Origin: MGIIb-P sp963934015
Lineage (GTDB): Archaea > Thermoplasmatota > Poseidoniia > Poseidoniales > Thalassarchaeaceae
DNA: 8,037 bases
Direction of reading: 5' to 3'
NCBI GenBank assembly: GCA_963934015.1
Contig: CAWVWT010000040.1
Location: 1-8,037, forward strand
The notes beneath the pieces are model-generated. The model was not told the DNA's origin, did no database searches, and saw nothing but the letters and a program-made list of their open reading frames with translations. Both the position numbers and the translations under genes were made by a program. Below, piece by piece: positions 1 through 6,206 of this stretch; within the stretch, counting starts at the first letter, position 1; each line of letters opens with the position of its first letter.

Positions 1-177
1 CTTTTGCAGGAAAGTCCCCTGCACTCGAGGTACGCGGAGAACTGGTTGCTCAAACCCATCTGCCAACATGGCATCGAGTTCTTGGCGCTCGGTCACCACA
101 AGGATGTCATCATCACGAAACCATTGGCGAAACAGTTGGAAATGCGCAGGGTGATCAATAACCCAACAGGTGCGCAT
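1..177 (-). CDS. DUF354-like protein, N-terminal part only (runs off left edge)
   Basis: Read leftward from ATG at 177-175, this frame stays open for 59 codons to the window edge. The beginning is MRTCWVIDHPAHFQLF, followed by DDDILVVTERQEL. A hydrophobic strand, then DHPAH, then an amphipathic helix and a second strand ending in ER recalls the N-terminus of DUF354 proteins. These are GT-B-like, glycosyltransferase-related proteins common in archaea, and typically begin with a strand, D-x-x-[HN]-P-x-H-x-x-[FL]-[FK], and later a hEVLVTAR-like strand. The family's function is not firmly established; a role in surface polysaccharide metabolism is usually guessed. The codon pattern looks more protein-like than the antisense open frame on the plus strand. 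It is divergent from the deaminase gene with about 65 bp between the preferred starts. The call rests only on the N-terminus, so the family assignment is tentative. Confidence 0.55.
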   Translation of the reverse strand, partial: MRTCWVIDHPAHFQLFRQWFRDDDILVVTERQELDAMLADGFEQPVLRVPRVQGTFLQK

Positions 178-235
178 ACCCCTGCGATAAGGCGGGAGTG
201 AATGAACCGAACGCTCATCATCCATCAGTGCAAGC

Positions 236-240
236 GGAGG
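236..240 (+). promoter_or_regulatory. Ribosome binding site that decides the deaminase start
   Basis: GGAGG lies two bases before the ATG at 243-245. It sits inside the longer open frame that would begin with GTG at 198, so it argues for the internal ATG as the true start. The spacing is short, which lowers certainty. Confidence 0.5.
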
Positions 241-242
241 AC

Positions 243-608
243 ATGGCGAAAGAGGGAATTGGTACCGACGGGCTTGTATTTGGACCCTACAGCCCTGGCG
301 TGAAGGCTGGCGGCGTCATCTGGTTAGCAGGACAAATTGCACCCGATGCAGGAGGCATTGCTGAACAAACTCAAGCGAGCCTCGACAAGATTGACGTGCT
401 ATTGGCTGCAGCTGGTGTTACAAAACATCAGATCACATTCGTACAAGTTCTGTTGGACGATATCAACAACTTCTCTACGATGAACGAGGTCTATGGTGCA
501 TGGTTAGAAGATGTCGAAATTCCGCCTGCTCGTGCAGCGTTTGAAGCAGCCAAATTACCCCGTGATGCTGCGATTGAAATCGTTGTTCAGGCCCACGAAG
601 ATGCGTGA
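243..608 (+). CDS. ridA: RidA/YjgF/YER057c/UK114-family enamine/imine deaminase
   Basis: Proteins of this family hydrolyse reactive enamine and imine intermediates released by PLP enzymes such as threonine dehydratase. They act in the cytosol as trimers with active sites between subunits. Visible family motifs, numbered from the ATG at 243 (121 residues), are GPYSPGVKAGG (14-24), AGQIAPD (30-36), PPARAAFEAAKLPRDA (94-109) and IEIVVQA (111-117). The substrate-carboxylate-binding arginine of RidA corresponds to R97, and the glutamate of the IEI segment to E112; both are present. The length matches the usual 120-130 residues only with the ATG start. A GTG at 198 would add 15 non-family residues, and GGAGG just before 243 supports the shorter form. 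The stop is followed four bases later by the next gene, which suggests co-transcription. Homology is secure; the substrate is not determined. Confidence 0.93.
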   Translation: MAKEGIGTDGLVFGPYSPGVKAGGVIWLAGQIAPDAGGIAEQTQASLDKIDVLLAAAGVTKHQITFVQVLLDDINNFSTMNEVYGAWLEDVEIPPARAAFEAAKLPRDAAIEIVVQAHEDA

Positions 609-612
609 TTGA

Positions 613-843
613 ATGCCCGGATCACCTTACCTTGACGAGCGACCCCCGGGTTTGCTGACATGGCCACTCTTGATGCCGATTTTACTAGGTATTTTTCTAA
701 CTGAATGCATCGCCAGTGTATGGATTTGGAATTCGTTCCCAGATTGGCGAATCATCGTTTACATCATCCTTGGATTGGACTTGGTAACCCTTGTCGTCAT
801 CTATATTTTGACAACCCGTGTGAAGGGTGAAAATCTAGAATGA
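613..843 (+). CDS. Small two-helix membrane protein, unknown function
   Basis: I do not recognise a family for this 76-residue protein. It has a short polar, proline-rich N-terminus, two hydrophobic segments and a charged C-terminus (TTRVKGENLE). The likely membrane helices are about residues 14-39 (includes PLLMPILLGIFL) and 45-69 (includes IIVYIILGLDLVTLVVIYIL). The loop between them is short and contains NSFPDW, giving a hairpin with both ends on the same side; the basic tail suggests that side is cytoplasmic. It begins four bases after the deaminase stop, so the two are probably on one transcript. No cysteines or histidines form a metal site. The clean composition and tight spacing argue that it is a real gene. 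It might be a small accessory subunit, but nothing here names a partner. Confidence 0.72.
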   Translation: MPGSPYLDERPPGLLTWPLLMPILLGIFLTECIASVWIWNSFPDWRIIVYIILGLDLVTLVVIYILTTRVKGENLE

Positions 844-845
844 AA

Positions 846-859
846 CATCATTATTGATG
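846..859 (+). repeat. Short perfect inverted repeat after the membrane-protein stop
   Basis: CATCA-TTAT-TGATG forms a 5-bp stem with a 4-base spacer, two bases after the stop codon at 841-843 and about 47 bases before the phosphomutase start. The AT-rich centre could be part of a TATA-like promoter for the phosphomutase or a weak hairpin. Such a short repeat can arise by chance. Confidence 0.25.
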
Positions 860-906
860 GCTCGATGAATCGCAGTGACTTTGAGTAGAAGGGGGGTCGA
901 CCGTCC

Positions 907-2295
907 ATGAGCGAATGGGCCCTTGAGACGTTCAAGGCCTACGATATCCGGGGAATTGCCGGTTCACAATTGACTGTTGCATTCGCCAATCGCCTCGGTC
1001 GTGCTCTACCGACCTTCCTCGATTGTGGTTCCTTGGCTGTCGGCCGAGATATCCGAGATTCAGGTCCTGAACTTCACGCGGCTTTCGTCAATGGATTGAT
1101 GTCTGCGGGTTGTGATGTGCATGATCTTGGTATTTGTACAACTGGTGCACTCTACAGCGCCACGGCGAATCTCGACATCGGCGGTGGGGTAATGATTACT
1201 GCAAGCCACAATCCACCCGAGTATAACGGATTCAAAATGTGTCGTGGAACGGCTGCAATGGCGGGTGATGAAATCCAAGAACTCCGCGCTGTATTCGAAT
1301 CGGGAAATTTCAGAATGGGTGAAGGTCAGCATATCGATGCGGGTGATTTCCTTTCAGCATACATGGCGGATGTCCTCAACAAATCGGGACTGCCATCTCG
1401 TACTGTGAAAGTGGTCATTGATTGCGCCAATGCTGTCCCTGGTCCGTTCATGGTCGACCTGTGTAACCAACTTGGGTGTGAAACAATTGCTCTGCACTGT
1501 GAGTGGGACAATACCTTCCCAAACCACCCACCCGACCCCACGCGCCCGAAGAATATGGTTGAACTCGGTGCAATGGTTGTCGCGACGGGGGCTGAATTTG
1601 GCATCGGTATTGACGGAGATGGTGATCGTGTCGGCGTCGTTGATGAAAATGGAAAATTCATCTATCCTGATCGCCTCTTGGCAGTATTTGCCCGTGACAT
1701 CCTTTCGCGTATACCTGCAGATGCGAGTGATGCAGCCCGAACAGTGATTCACGACGTCAAGTGTAGCATGGCACTCGAACAGACCATTGAGGCAGCAGGT
1801 GGTATTGCCCACATGATGCGGACCGGGCATTCCTTCCTCAAGCAAGCACTACGAGAGAATCCCGAGGTGCCAATGGCCGGAGAAATGAGTGGTCATTTCT
1901 TCTTCCACGATCGCTGGAATGGGTTCGATGACTCATTGTATGCAACCGCCCGTCTGATTGAATTGGTTGCCCGTGATAACAAACCCTTCTCATCACTCTT
2001 TGATGGGATCCCAACTTACCCCTCAACCGGAGAGGCAAAGGTCCCATTGAGTAGTGGACGCGAAGAAACCATGAATGCGGTACGCAATGCCTATTCGGAC
2101 ATGGAATATAGTGCGGTTGATGGCGTTCGTGTTCGCTACCCAGATGGCTGGTATCTGTGTCGCCCATCCAACACTGAGCCAATTCTTGTGATGCGAGCTG
2201 AAGCAGGTTCCGAAGAGAATCTAGCGGCCATCAAATCAGATGTAGATGCGCGGTTGGGTTCAATCATCAATTTGGAAAAGTTCCACAGTGCCTAA
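907..2295 (+). CDS. Phosphomannomutase/phosphoglucomutase, AlgC-like
   Basis: This cytosolic alpha-D-phosphohexomutase interconverts hexose 1- and 6-phosphates (mannose and/or glucose). It feeds nucleotide-sugar synthesis for glycans and links to central carbon metabolism. It has 462 residues, close to the length of Pseudomonas AlgC, and all four functional loops are intact. KAYDIRGI (10-17) opens the first domain. TASHNP (98-103) holds the phosphoserine S100. DGDGDR (236-241) provides the magnesium-binding aspartates. GEMSGHFFF (325-333) is the sugar-specificity loop, and RPSNTEP (419-425) binds phosphate. KAYDIRGI and GEMSGH followed by RWNGFDDSLY resemble the bacterial AlgC branch. The start is ATG at 907, preceded by AAGGGGGGT nine bases upstream. 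It is rightward, 63 bp after the small membrane protein, and its stop overlaps the stop of the convergent gene. Exact sugar preference cannot be read from sequence; dual PMM/PGM activity is the best guess. Confidence 0.95.
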   Translation: MSEWALETFKAYDIRGIAGSQLTVAFANRLGRALPTFLDCGSLAVGRDIRDSGPELHAAFVNGLMSAGCDVHDLGICTTGALYSATANLDIGGGVMITASHNPPEYNGFKMCRGTAAMAGDEIQELRAVFESGNFRMGEGQHIDAGDFLSAYMADVLNKSGLPSRTVKVVIDCANAVPGPFMVDLCNQLGCETIALHCEWDNTFPNHPPDPTRPKNMVELGAMVVATGAEFGIGIDGDGDRVGVVDENGKFIYPDRLLAVFARDILSRIPADASDAARTVIHDVKCSMALEQTIEAAGGIAHMMRTGHSFLKQALRENPEVPMAGEMSGHFFFHDRWNGFDDSLYATARLIELVARDNKPFSSLFDGIPTYPSTGEAKVPLSSGREETMNAVRNAYSDMEYSAVDGVRVRYPDGWYLCRPSNTEPILVMRAEAGSEENLAAIKSDVDARLGSIINLEKFHSA

Positions 2296-2666
2296 GCAGT
2301 TAGGCCATATTTTTCCATGATTTGAATCATCAGGAAATATCCAATGATAGTGGTCCCGAGCCCAGCACCCAAGGCAGGATAGAACTCCCAGCCACGCTCG
2401 ATGAGGATGGGCATAACAATGAACATGAGCAATGATGGAAGAAGAAGCCACACGATGTCCTTGGCAAAACCGGATATTTCTTCGGTTGTCTGCCCCTCAT
2501 GATTCATCCACATCATCGCTAAAACACTGACGATTGGGATTGATGCAAGGACTGCTGCGAGCAATGTGTTACGCTCACTGACCTGAACCACAGCGAAAAT
2601 GATGAGCGCTGTCAGGCCAATCTTGCCAGCATCGAGTACCCAACTCATGTGACGCGAGTTGACCAT
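2292..2666 (-). CDS. DUF3147-like four-helix integral membrane protein
   Basis: This 124-residue protein (118 if it starts at the second ATG, 2648) has four hydrophobic segments at about 15-29, 34-53, 68-89 and 95-116. The order of features resembles DUF3147 membrane proteins: a first helix with ALIIFAVVQVSERN, then LLAAVLASIPIVSVLAMMWM, an acidic linker (EGQTTEEIS), then IVWLLLPSLLMFIVMPILIERG. The function of that family is unknown. It lies downstream of the methyltransferase on the same strand, with 20 bases between stop and start, so co-transcription is likely. Its stop overlaps the stop of the convergent phosphomutase. The start is uncertain: the ATG at 2666 has only a weak AAGGT-like site, and the ATG at 2648 would place the first helix nearer the N-terminus. 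It is a confident membrane protein; the family name is moderately sure. Confidence 0.8.
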   Translation of the reverse strand: MVNSRHMSWVLDAGKIGLTALIIFAVVQVSERNTLLAAVLASIPIVSVLAMMWMNHEGQTTEEISGFAKDIVWLLLPSLLMFIVMPILIERGWEFYPALGAGLGTTIIGYFLMIQIMEKYGLTA

Positions 2667-2678
2667 TCAGAGGTCAAC
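2658..2678. repeat. Perfect 7-bp inverted repeat between methyltransferase and DUF3147 gene
   Basis: GTTGACC (2658-2664) and GGTCAAC (2672-2678) are exact inverted copies separated by seven bases. The repeat overlaps the upstream candidate start of the DUF3147 gene and lies just past the methyltransferase stop. A further GGTCAA follows at 2685-2690. It could fold as an mRNA hairpin between the two reading frames or be a protein-binding site; no U-tract follows it. Confidence 0.4.
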
Positions 2679-2686
2679 CTTTGCGG

Positions 2687-3454
2687 TCAATTTGGGGTTG
2701 CGCGCCACGAATGCCAAGCAAATGTATCATCGTCAAGTGCCTTTTTCAGTTCTTCAAAGGCCTTCAGAAGATCCTTCTTACTGAAAGGGAATTCTTTCGA
2801 CTTCGGGTCGAAGGATGAGAAACGTAGGGCCATTTTTAGCAGCATCGAAATCTTGTTTAATTTCATCAACAAGCGTTCTGTAACTTCAGGCTCTCTGCGA
2901 CTATCGATGATATCGAAACCAGCTGTGGAAAGTTCAATTCCAATATCCATTGCTGTGCGTTGTTGAACGATTTCATTGATTCGTGTTTCACCAACCATGC
3001 GGCCGATGAGTTTCGGTAAACTCGAATTTGAAAGTATCACTGGTTCATTGACAATCAGTTGACCCCCTGGGGCAAGCATTTGCTTTGCAGCGGCGAATAC
3101 TGCATCTAAATCAGACTGAATCACACAGCGGCATTCGATGAGAACATGAGTGAATGTACCTGGTTCAAATGGTGGTTTCTGCATCTTGGAGTGCACATAC
3201 TCAACTCGTTCATCTTCGTATATGCAATGTTGGAGAAGGGGTTCCACCACCACTACTCCAGTCGCCTTACACCCAAATGCTTCGATGAGCATCTGGCAAA
3301 CAGTTCCAACACCAGCACCAAGATGGAGGACGTGGCTGTATTCATCGATGCCAGCCTCCCGACATAGACGAAGGGTCACTTCTGGAGAAGCGGGGAATGA
3401 GTCACCCAAGGCATTCCGGATCATTGGGTTGCCTGCTGCATCGCCAACATCCAT
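2687..3454 (-). CDS. Class I SAM-dependent methyltransferase, substrate unknown
   Basis: Numbering is from the ATG at 3454. The Rossmann-type SAM-binding core is visible as motif I VLHLGAGVGT (42-51), a second strand GVVVVEPL (66-73) ending in the acidic residue expected to contact the ribose, a central strand FTHVLIECRC (101-110), and motif III LAPGGQLIVNEP (127-138). The layout and the IECRC segment recall small-molecule methyltransferases near the ArsM/UbiE group. The three-cysteine pattern of arsenite methyltransferases is not evident, so arsenic is not claimed. Beyond the core is a helical, lysine-rich C-terminal region (about 190-245) containing KKDLLKAFEELKKALDDD. The gene starts only 28-34 bases past the tRNA-Thr 3' end. 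Two ATGs are possible, 3460 and 3454; the second sits nine bases after AAGGGGGT, the spacing also seen before the phosphomutase. The fold is confident; the substrate is unknown. Confidence 0.85.
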   Translation of the reverse strand: MDVGDAAGNPMIRNALGDSFPASPEVTLRLCREAGIDEYSHVLHLGAGVGTVCQMLIEAFGCKATGVVVVEPLLQHCIYEDERVEYVHSKMQKPPFEPGTFTHVLIECRCVIQSDLDAVFAAAKQMLAPGGQLIVNEPVILSNSSLPKLIGRMVGETRINEIVQQRTAMDIGIELSTAGFDIIDSRREPEVTERLLMKLNKISMLLKMALRFSSFDPKSKEFPFSKKDLLKAFEELKKALDDDTFAWHSWRATPN

Positions 3455-3488
3455 GACCATCGGACCCCCTTGGAGTCTTTCAAGCGAA

Positions 3489-3564
3489 TGGAGCCATTGG
3501 TGAGATTTGAACTCACGGCCTCTTGATTACGAATCAAGTGCTCTACCAGCTAAGCTACAATGGC
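3489..3564 (-). tRNA. tRNA-Thr (anticodon CGT) with encoded CCA
   Basis: The minus strand folds as a complete cloverleaf. Acceptor GCCATTG pairs perfectly with CAATGGC. The D arm is GCTTAGCTGGTAGAGC. The anticodon stem CTTGA/TCAAG carries the loop TTCGTAA, giving anticodon CGT, which reads ACG threonine codons. The T arm is GTGAG-TTCAAAT-CTCAC. The body is 73 bases (3492-3564), with T as discriminator, then CCA encoded in the genome at 3491-3489. G1-C72, C2-G71 and a U discriminator fit archaeal threonine tRNA identity, whereas bacteria use A at that position. No intron is present. It lies 46 bp downstream of the phosphoglycerate kinase stop and immediately upstream of the methyltransferase, all on one strand. 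A TTATGG stretch about 28 bases upstream could be a weak TATA element. Confidence 0.96.
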
Positions 3565-3610
3565 AGTGAGCCGGCCACCTGACATTCCACCATAAGAGAA
3601 TCGGAGGAAC

Positions 3611-4873
3611 TCAAACAAGGCCCAATTCTTCCAATCGGTCACCAAAATACTCTGCACTGGCTTCCAATGCCTCGATAACTGGCATACGGCGGCCGGCGAG
3701 CATATTGAGGCAAGCGCCCCCACCTGTACTGTTATGGTCGACCAAATCGACGACCTTTTTCTCATTCACTAGTGTGCTGGTATGACCCCCACCAATGATG
3801 ACAAAGCCATTGGATTCACAGCATTGGTTGAGAATCTCAATGGTACCAAAGGCGAAAGGTGCTTTCTCAAAGAGTCCAGCCGGGCCATTCCAAAGAACAC
3901 AACCTGCATCGACAATATGTTCACGGATTCTCATACATGTGTACAGGCCGATGTCATAGAGAGGGCCCGCAGGTGGAAGTTCATCAATAGACAAATCGAC
4001 ACGATTTCCATCTATCTCAGCCGCAACATCGACTGGTAAGAGCAATCGTTCTTTGTGGCCAACTAACAATGAATTGGCCATAGACATTGTAGTATCAAAT
4101 GTATCTCCGAGTTCTTTGCGCAGGAAGGCTTCGTTGCCTTCACCAATATTGTGCCCGTCTGCCCATAGCATCAGATTTCCAACAGCACCAACCAGTGCAA
4201 TAGTATCTGCAATACCACGCTCACAGAGATTGAGGGCAATTTCCAGAGTGTCATCGCACTTCACGCCCCCCAAAATTGCTGTGTAAGGCTTGGGTGGTGA
4301 TTCTGTGGCCATTTTCAGCGCCTTCACTTCCTTAGCCATCAATTCGCCGGCAAAACAGGGTAATGCTTTGCCAAATCCAGATAGGGAAGGGCTGTTACGA
4401 TGTGCGGCTGCAAATGCATCATTGACGTAGACATCGACAAGGGGTGCAAGATTCCGGACTATCTCAGATTCTTGTAATTCGTCAAATTCTGCTTTTTTCA
4501 TTGACATTTCATCTTCATGCCCACGGACATTATTCAGAAATAACATATCGCCCGGATTCATATTTTGGATTGCTTCTTGCGCGATTTCCCCACAAACATC
4601 AGGGACGAAAGTGATTGAACGACCCAATAATCGGCTCAACAAATCAGAGTGCGCATCCATATTGGTAAAATCGATTCTTCCGGGTCTGCTTTGGTGTGCA
4701 AGTATGATAACACGCGAACTAGCCAAGCGTTGTAGTGTCGGTAGAATACCACGAAGGCGAGAGTCGTCAAGGAACGCTTTGGTCTCAGGATGAAGAGGGC
4801 TGTTGACGTCTACGCGTAAGAGCACACGCTTCCCCGCCAAGCCGGCATCGGCCAGGGTCAGTACGGACCCCAT
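3611..4873 (-). CDS. pgk: Phosphoglycerate kinase, archaeal type
   Basis: It catalyses reversible phosphate transfer between 1,3-bisphosphoglycerate and ADP in glycolysis and gluconeogenesis, in the cytosol. The 420-residue length is normal. N-domain substrate-binding motifs are RVDVNSPL (20-27), LAHQSRPG (58-65), NNVRGHE (114-120) and VNDAFAAAHR (150-159). Nucleotide-domain motifs are GGVKCDDT (202-209) with the conserved lysine, WNGPAGLFE (328-336), GGGH (361-364) and STGGGA (382-387). HQSRPG and GGGH are typical of archaeal enzymes, where bacteria have SHLGRP and GGGD. The ATG at 4873 is preceded by GAATTCA without a ribosome binding site, so the message may be leaderless; a CATAAC stretch about 26 bases upstream could be its TATA element. 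It is the first gene of the leftward group that continues with the tRNA and methyltransferase. The enzyme appears complete and functional. Confidence 0.97.
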   Translation of the reverse strand: MGSVLTLADAGLAGKRVLLRVDVNSPLHPETKAFLDDSRLRGILPTLQRLASSRVIILAHQSRPGRIDFTNMDAHSDLLSRLLGRSITFVPDVCGEIAQEAIQNMNPGDMLFLNNVRGHEDEMSMKKAEFDELQESEIVRNLAPLVDVYVNDAFAAAHRNSPSLSGFGKALPCFAGELMAKEVKALKMATESPPKPYTAILGGVKCDDTLEIALNLCERGIADTIALVGAVGNLMLWADGHNIGEGNEAFLRKELGDTFDTTMSMANSLLVGHKERLLLPVDVAAEIDGNRVDLSIDELPPAGPLYDIGLYTCMRIREHIVDAGCVLWNGPAGLFEKAPFAFGTIEILNQCCESNGFVIIGGGHTSTLVNEKKVVDLVDHNSTGGGACLNMLAGRRMPVIEALEASAEYFGDRLEELGLV

Positions 4874-4951
4874 TGAATTCGCCGACCCGAGGGACGGTTA
4901 TGACCCATTCGCCGACAGAAGACATTTGGTCGAACGCCATCTGGAGGGAGC
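4874..4951. promoter_or_regulatory. Divergent promoter region with a 10-bp direct repeat
   Basis: These 78 bp separate the leftward kinase from the rightward peptidase and must hold both promoters. ATTCGCCGAC occurs twice in the same orientation, at 4877-4886 and 4907-4916, exactly 30 bp apart, or about three helical turns. Between them is GGTTATGACC (4895-4904), which offers a TATA-like core on either strand. The arrangement looks like a pair of operator half-sites flanking a core promoter. This is inference from position and repetition only. Confidence 0.4.
4943..4947 (+). promoter_or_regulatory. Ribosome binding site of the M24 peptidase
   Basis: GGAGG lies four bases before ATG 4952. There is an in-frame TGA at 4901-4903 and no earlier start codon after it in that frame, so this fixes the start. 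Confidence 0.7.
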
Positions 4952-6160
4952 ATGGAGTGGTCAACCGATGTTCTCACCGGGCCAGATGGTGAAGACTGGA
5001 GAGTTCCGACTTCAGAACTTTTGAATCGTCAAACACGCTTGGTTTCAGCCCTTGATGGAGGTAGTGCTTGGATCAATGATCCCGTCGACATGTATTGGCT
5101 GGTTGGCAATCGACAATCGGGTGGTGTACATTTCTCATCGAATGGGGATGTTACGCAGTACGTCAGAAATTCTCTGGAAAGGGCACGTTTTGAAGCCGGT
5201 GAAAATGATGCACCACATAATATTGTGGCTCATCCCCGAATGTCTGTATTGAGTGAATCAGTATCGGACATACCCGCGCTACAACTCGGACGCATGCCTG
5301 CTTCAGATGCCGCTTTCCTCCAATCAAAGTTGGGAGTTGGTGGCGATTGTACTCAATTGCTCTGGACTCTTCGAGAAATTAAGTCGGATTGGGAAATTGA
5401 GCGGATGCGGGAATCGGGTGTAATTCAGCGACGAATGTTTGAGGCGATTGACGAGATCGGTTGTGAAGGTCTCACAGAACTAGATCTGGCAGGGGCTGCC
5501 GATGAAGTCAGCCGGGCAGCAGGATTTGGCAGTTTTGTGCGTATGCGAAAATGGCCGATGGATTGTGATCGAGTTGTGGTTGCTAGCGGTCGTTCCGGTG
5601 GTGTGCCTACATTCTTCGATTCTGCTGTCGGGGGTACCGGTGCACACCCATTGGCTGCACTAGGTGCTGGATTCAATCGCATCAAGGTCGGAGACCCCAT
5701 TCTTGTTGACATCGTTCACGTTCATCGCGGATACGTTTCTGACATGACACGGATGTTCAGTGTCGGACCCCTGAGCAACGAATGGATTGGACGCTTGGAT
5801 GACATGAATGAAATTGCGATGGGAGTTCGAAATAGTCTAGGGAGTGGAGAAAATTGCTCTATTGCTTGGGCACTAGGTGCAGCGAAGGCAGAGGAAATGG
5901 GACATGGTGACCACCTCATGGGCATGGCTCCGGACCAAGCACGCTTCCTCGGCCACAGTATTGGATTGGAACTTGATGAAACACCAGTCGTTGCTGCTGG
6001 CTTTGACAGACCTTTACCGATCGGTGGTACAATGGCGATCGAGCCAAAAATAATCCACACAGATGGGGCAATCGGTGTAGAGGATTGTTGGGTTCGAACC
6101 AGAGACGGAATATCTTGCCTATCCAGTGGCGATGATTTCCCCCTGTGGACCGAATGGTGA
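4952..6160 (+). CDS. M24-family metallopeptidase, Xaa-Pro aminopeptidase/dipeptidase-like
   Basis: This is a 402-residue pita-bread-fold enzyme that probably removes residues preceding proline from peptides in the cytosol. An N-terminal creatinase-type domain (about 1-140) includes WLVGNRQSGGVHFSSNGD. The catalytic domain starts near LREIKSDWEIERMRESG (140-156), a typical beginning for the family. All five dinuclear metal ligands can be placed: D253 in VDIVHVHRGY, D264 in SDMTRMF, H335 in LGHSIGLELDE, E364 in AIEPKI and E377 in GVEDCW. LELDE rather than LxxHE after the GHSIGL motif points to the general M24B group rather than a classical PepQ prolidase. VDI in place of the usual VDxG is a mild deviation. 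It heads a rightward set with the histone-fold gene 46 bp downstream. The family is confident; whether it acts as aminopeptidase or dipeptidase is open. Confidence 0.93.
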   Translation: MEWSTDVLTGPDGEDWRVPTSELLNRQTRLVSALDGGSAWINDPVDMYWLVGNRQSGGVHFSSNGDVTQYVRNSLERARFEAGENDAPHNIVAHPRMSVLSESVSDIPALQLGRMPASDAAFLQSKLGVGGDCTQLLWTLREIKSDWEIERMRESGVIQRRMFEAIDEIGCEGLTELDLAGAADEVSRAAGFGSFVRMRKWPMDCDRVVVASGRSGGVPTFFDSAVGGTGAHPLAALGAGFNRIKVGDPILVDIVHVHRGYVSDMTRMFSVGPLSNEWIGRLDDMNEIAMGVRNSLGSGENCSIAWALGAAKAEEMGHGDHLMGMAPDQARFLGHSIGLELDETPVVAAGFDRPLPIGGTMAIEPKIIHTDGAIGVEDCWVRTRDGISCLSSGDDFPLWTEW

Positions 6161-6195
6161 GAAATCAAAGCGATGGTTGAAGGCCCCCCACTGTT

Positions 6196-6200
6196 GGAGG
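6196..6200 (+). promoter_or_regulatory. Ribosome binding site that decides the histone-fold gene start
   Basis: GGAGG sits six bases before ATG 6207, an ideal spacing. The frame is open further upstream to an ATG at 6126, but that would overlap the end of the peptidase gene and add 27 residues with no histone-like character. The ATG at 6207 is therefore preferred. Confidence 0.7.
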
Positions 6201-6206
6201 AAGTCT

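Noticed and set aside
4..201. Plus-strand open frame of 65 codons at the left edge, possibly the tail of an upstream gene
   Set aside because: The translation is rich in His, Gln and Arg without domain-like patterning, and the opposite strand gives a sensible DUF354-like N-terminus.
1060..1845. Three overlapping minus-strand open frames inside the phosphomutase gene
   Set aside because: They are antisense to a complete gene with all catalytic motifs and their translations show no recognisable pattern.
2649..2966. Plus-strand frame of 105 codons antisense to the methyltransferase
   Set aside because: Serine/phenylalanine-rich shadow translation; the minus-strand methyltransferase has clear SAM-binding motifs.
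2687..3454. Methyltransferase as an arsenite methyltransferase (ArsM)
   Set aside because: The core layout is similar, but the expected set of conserved arsenic-binding cysteines is not present; only a CRC pair is seen in the relevant strand.
3489..3564. Attachment site or integrated element at the tRNA gene
   Set aside because: No second copy of the tRNA 3' end, integrase or compositional break is visible in the window; the neighbours are ordinary chromosomal genes.
4803..5024. Plus-strand frame spanning the kinase/peptidase intergenic region
   Set aside because: It overlaps both real genes in other frames, lacks its own ribosome binding site, and resembles no family; it is a by-product of GC-rich codon use.
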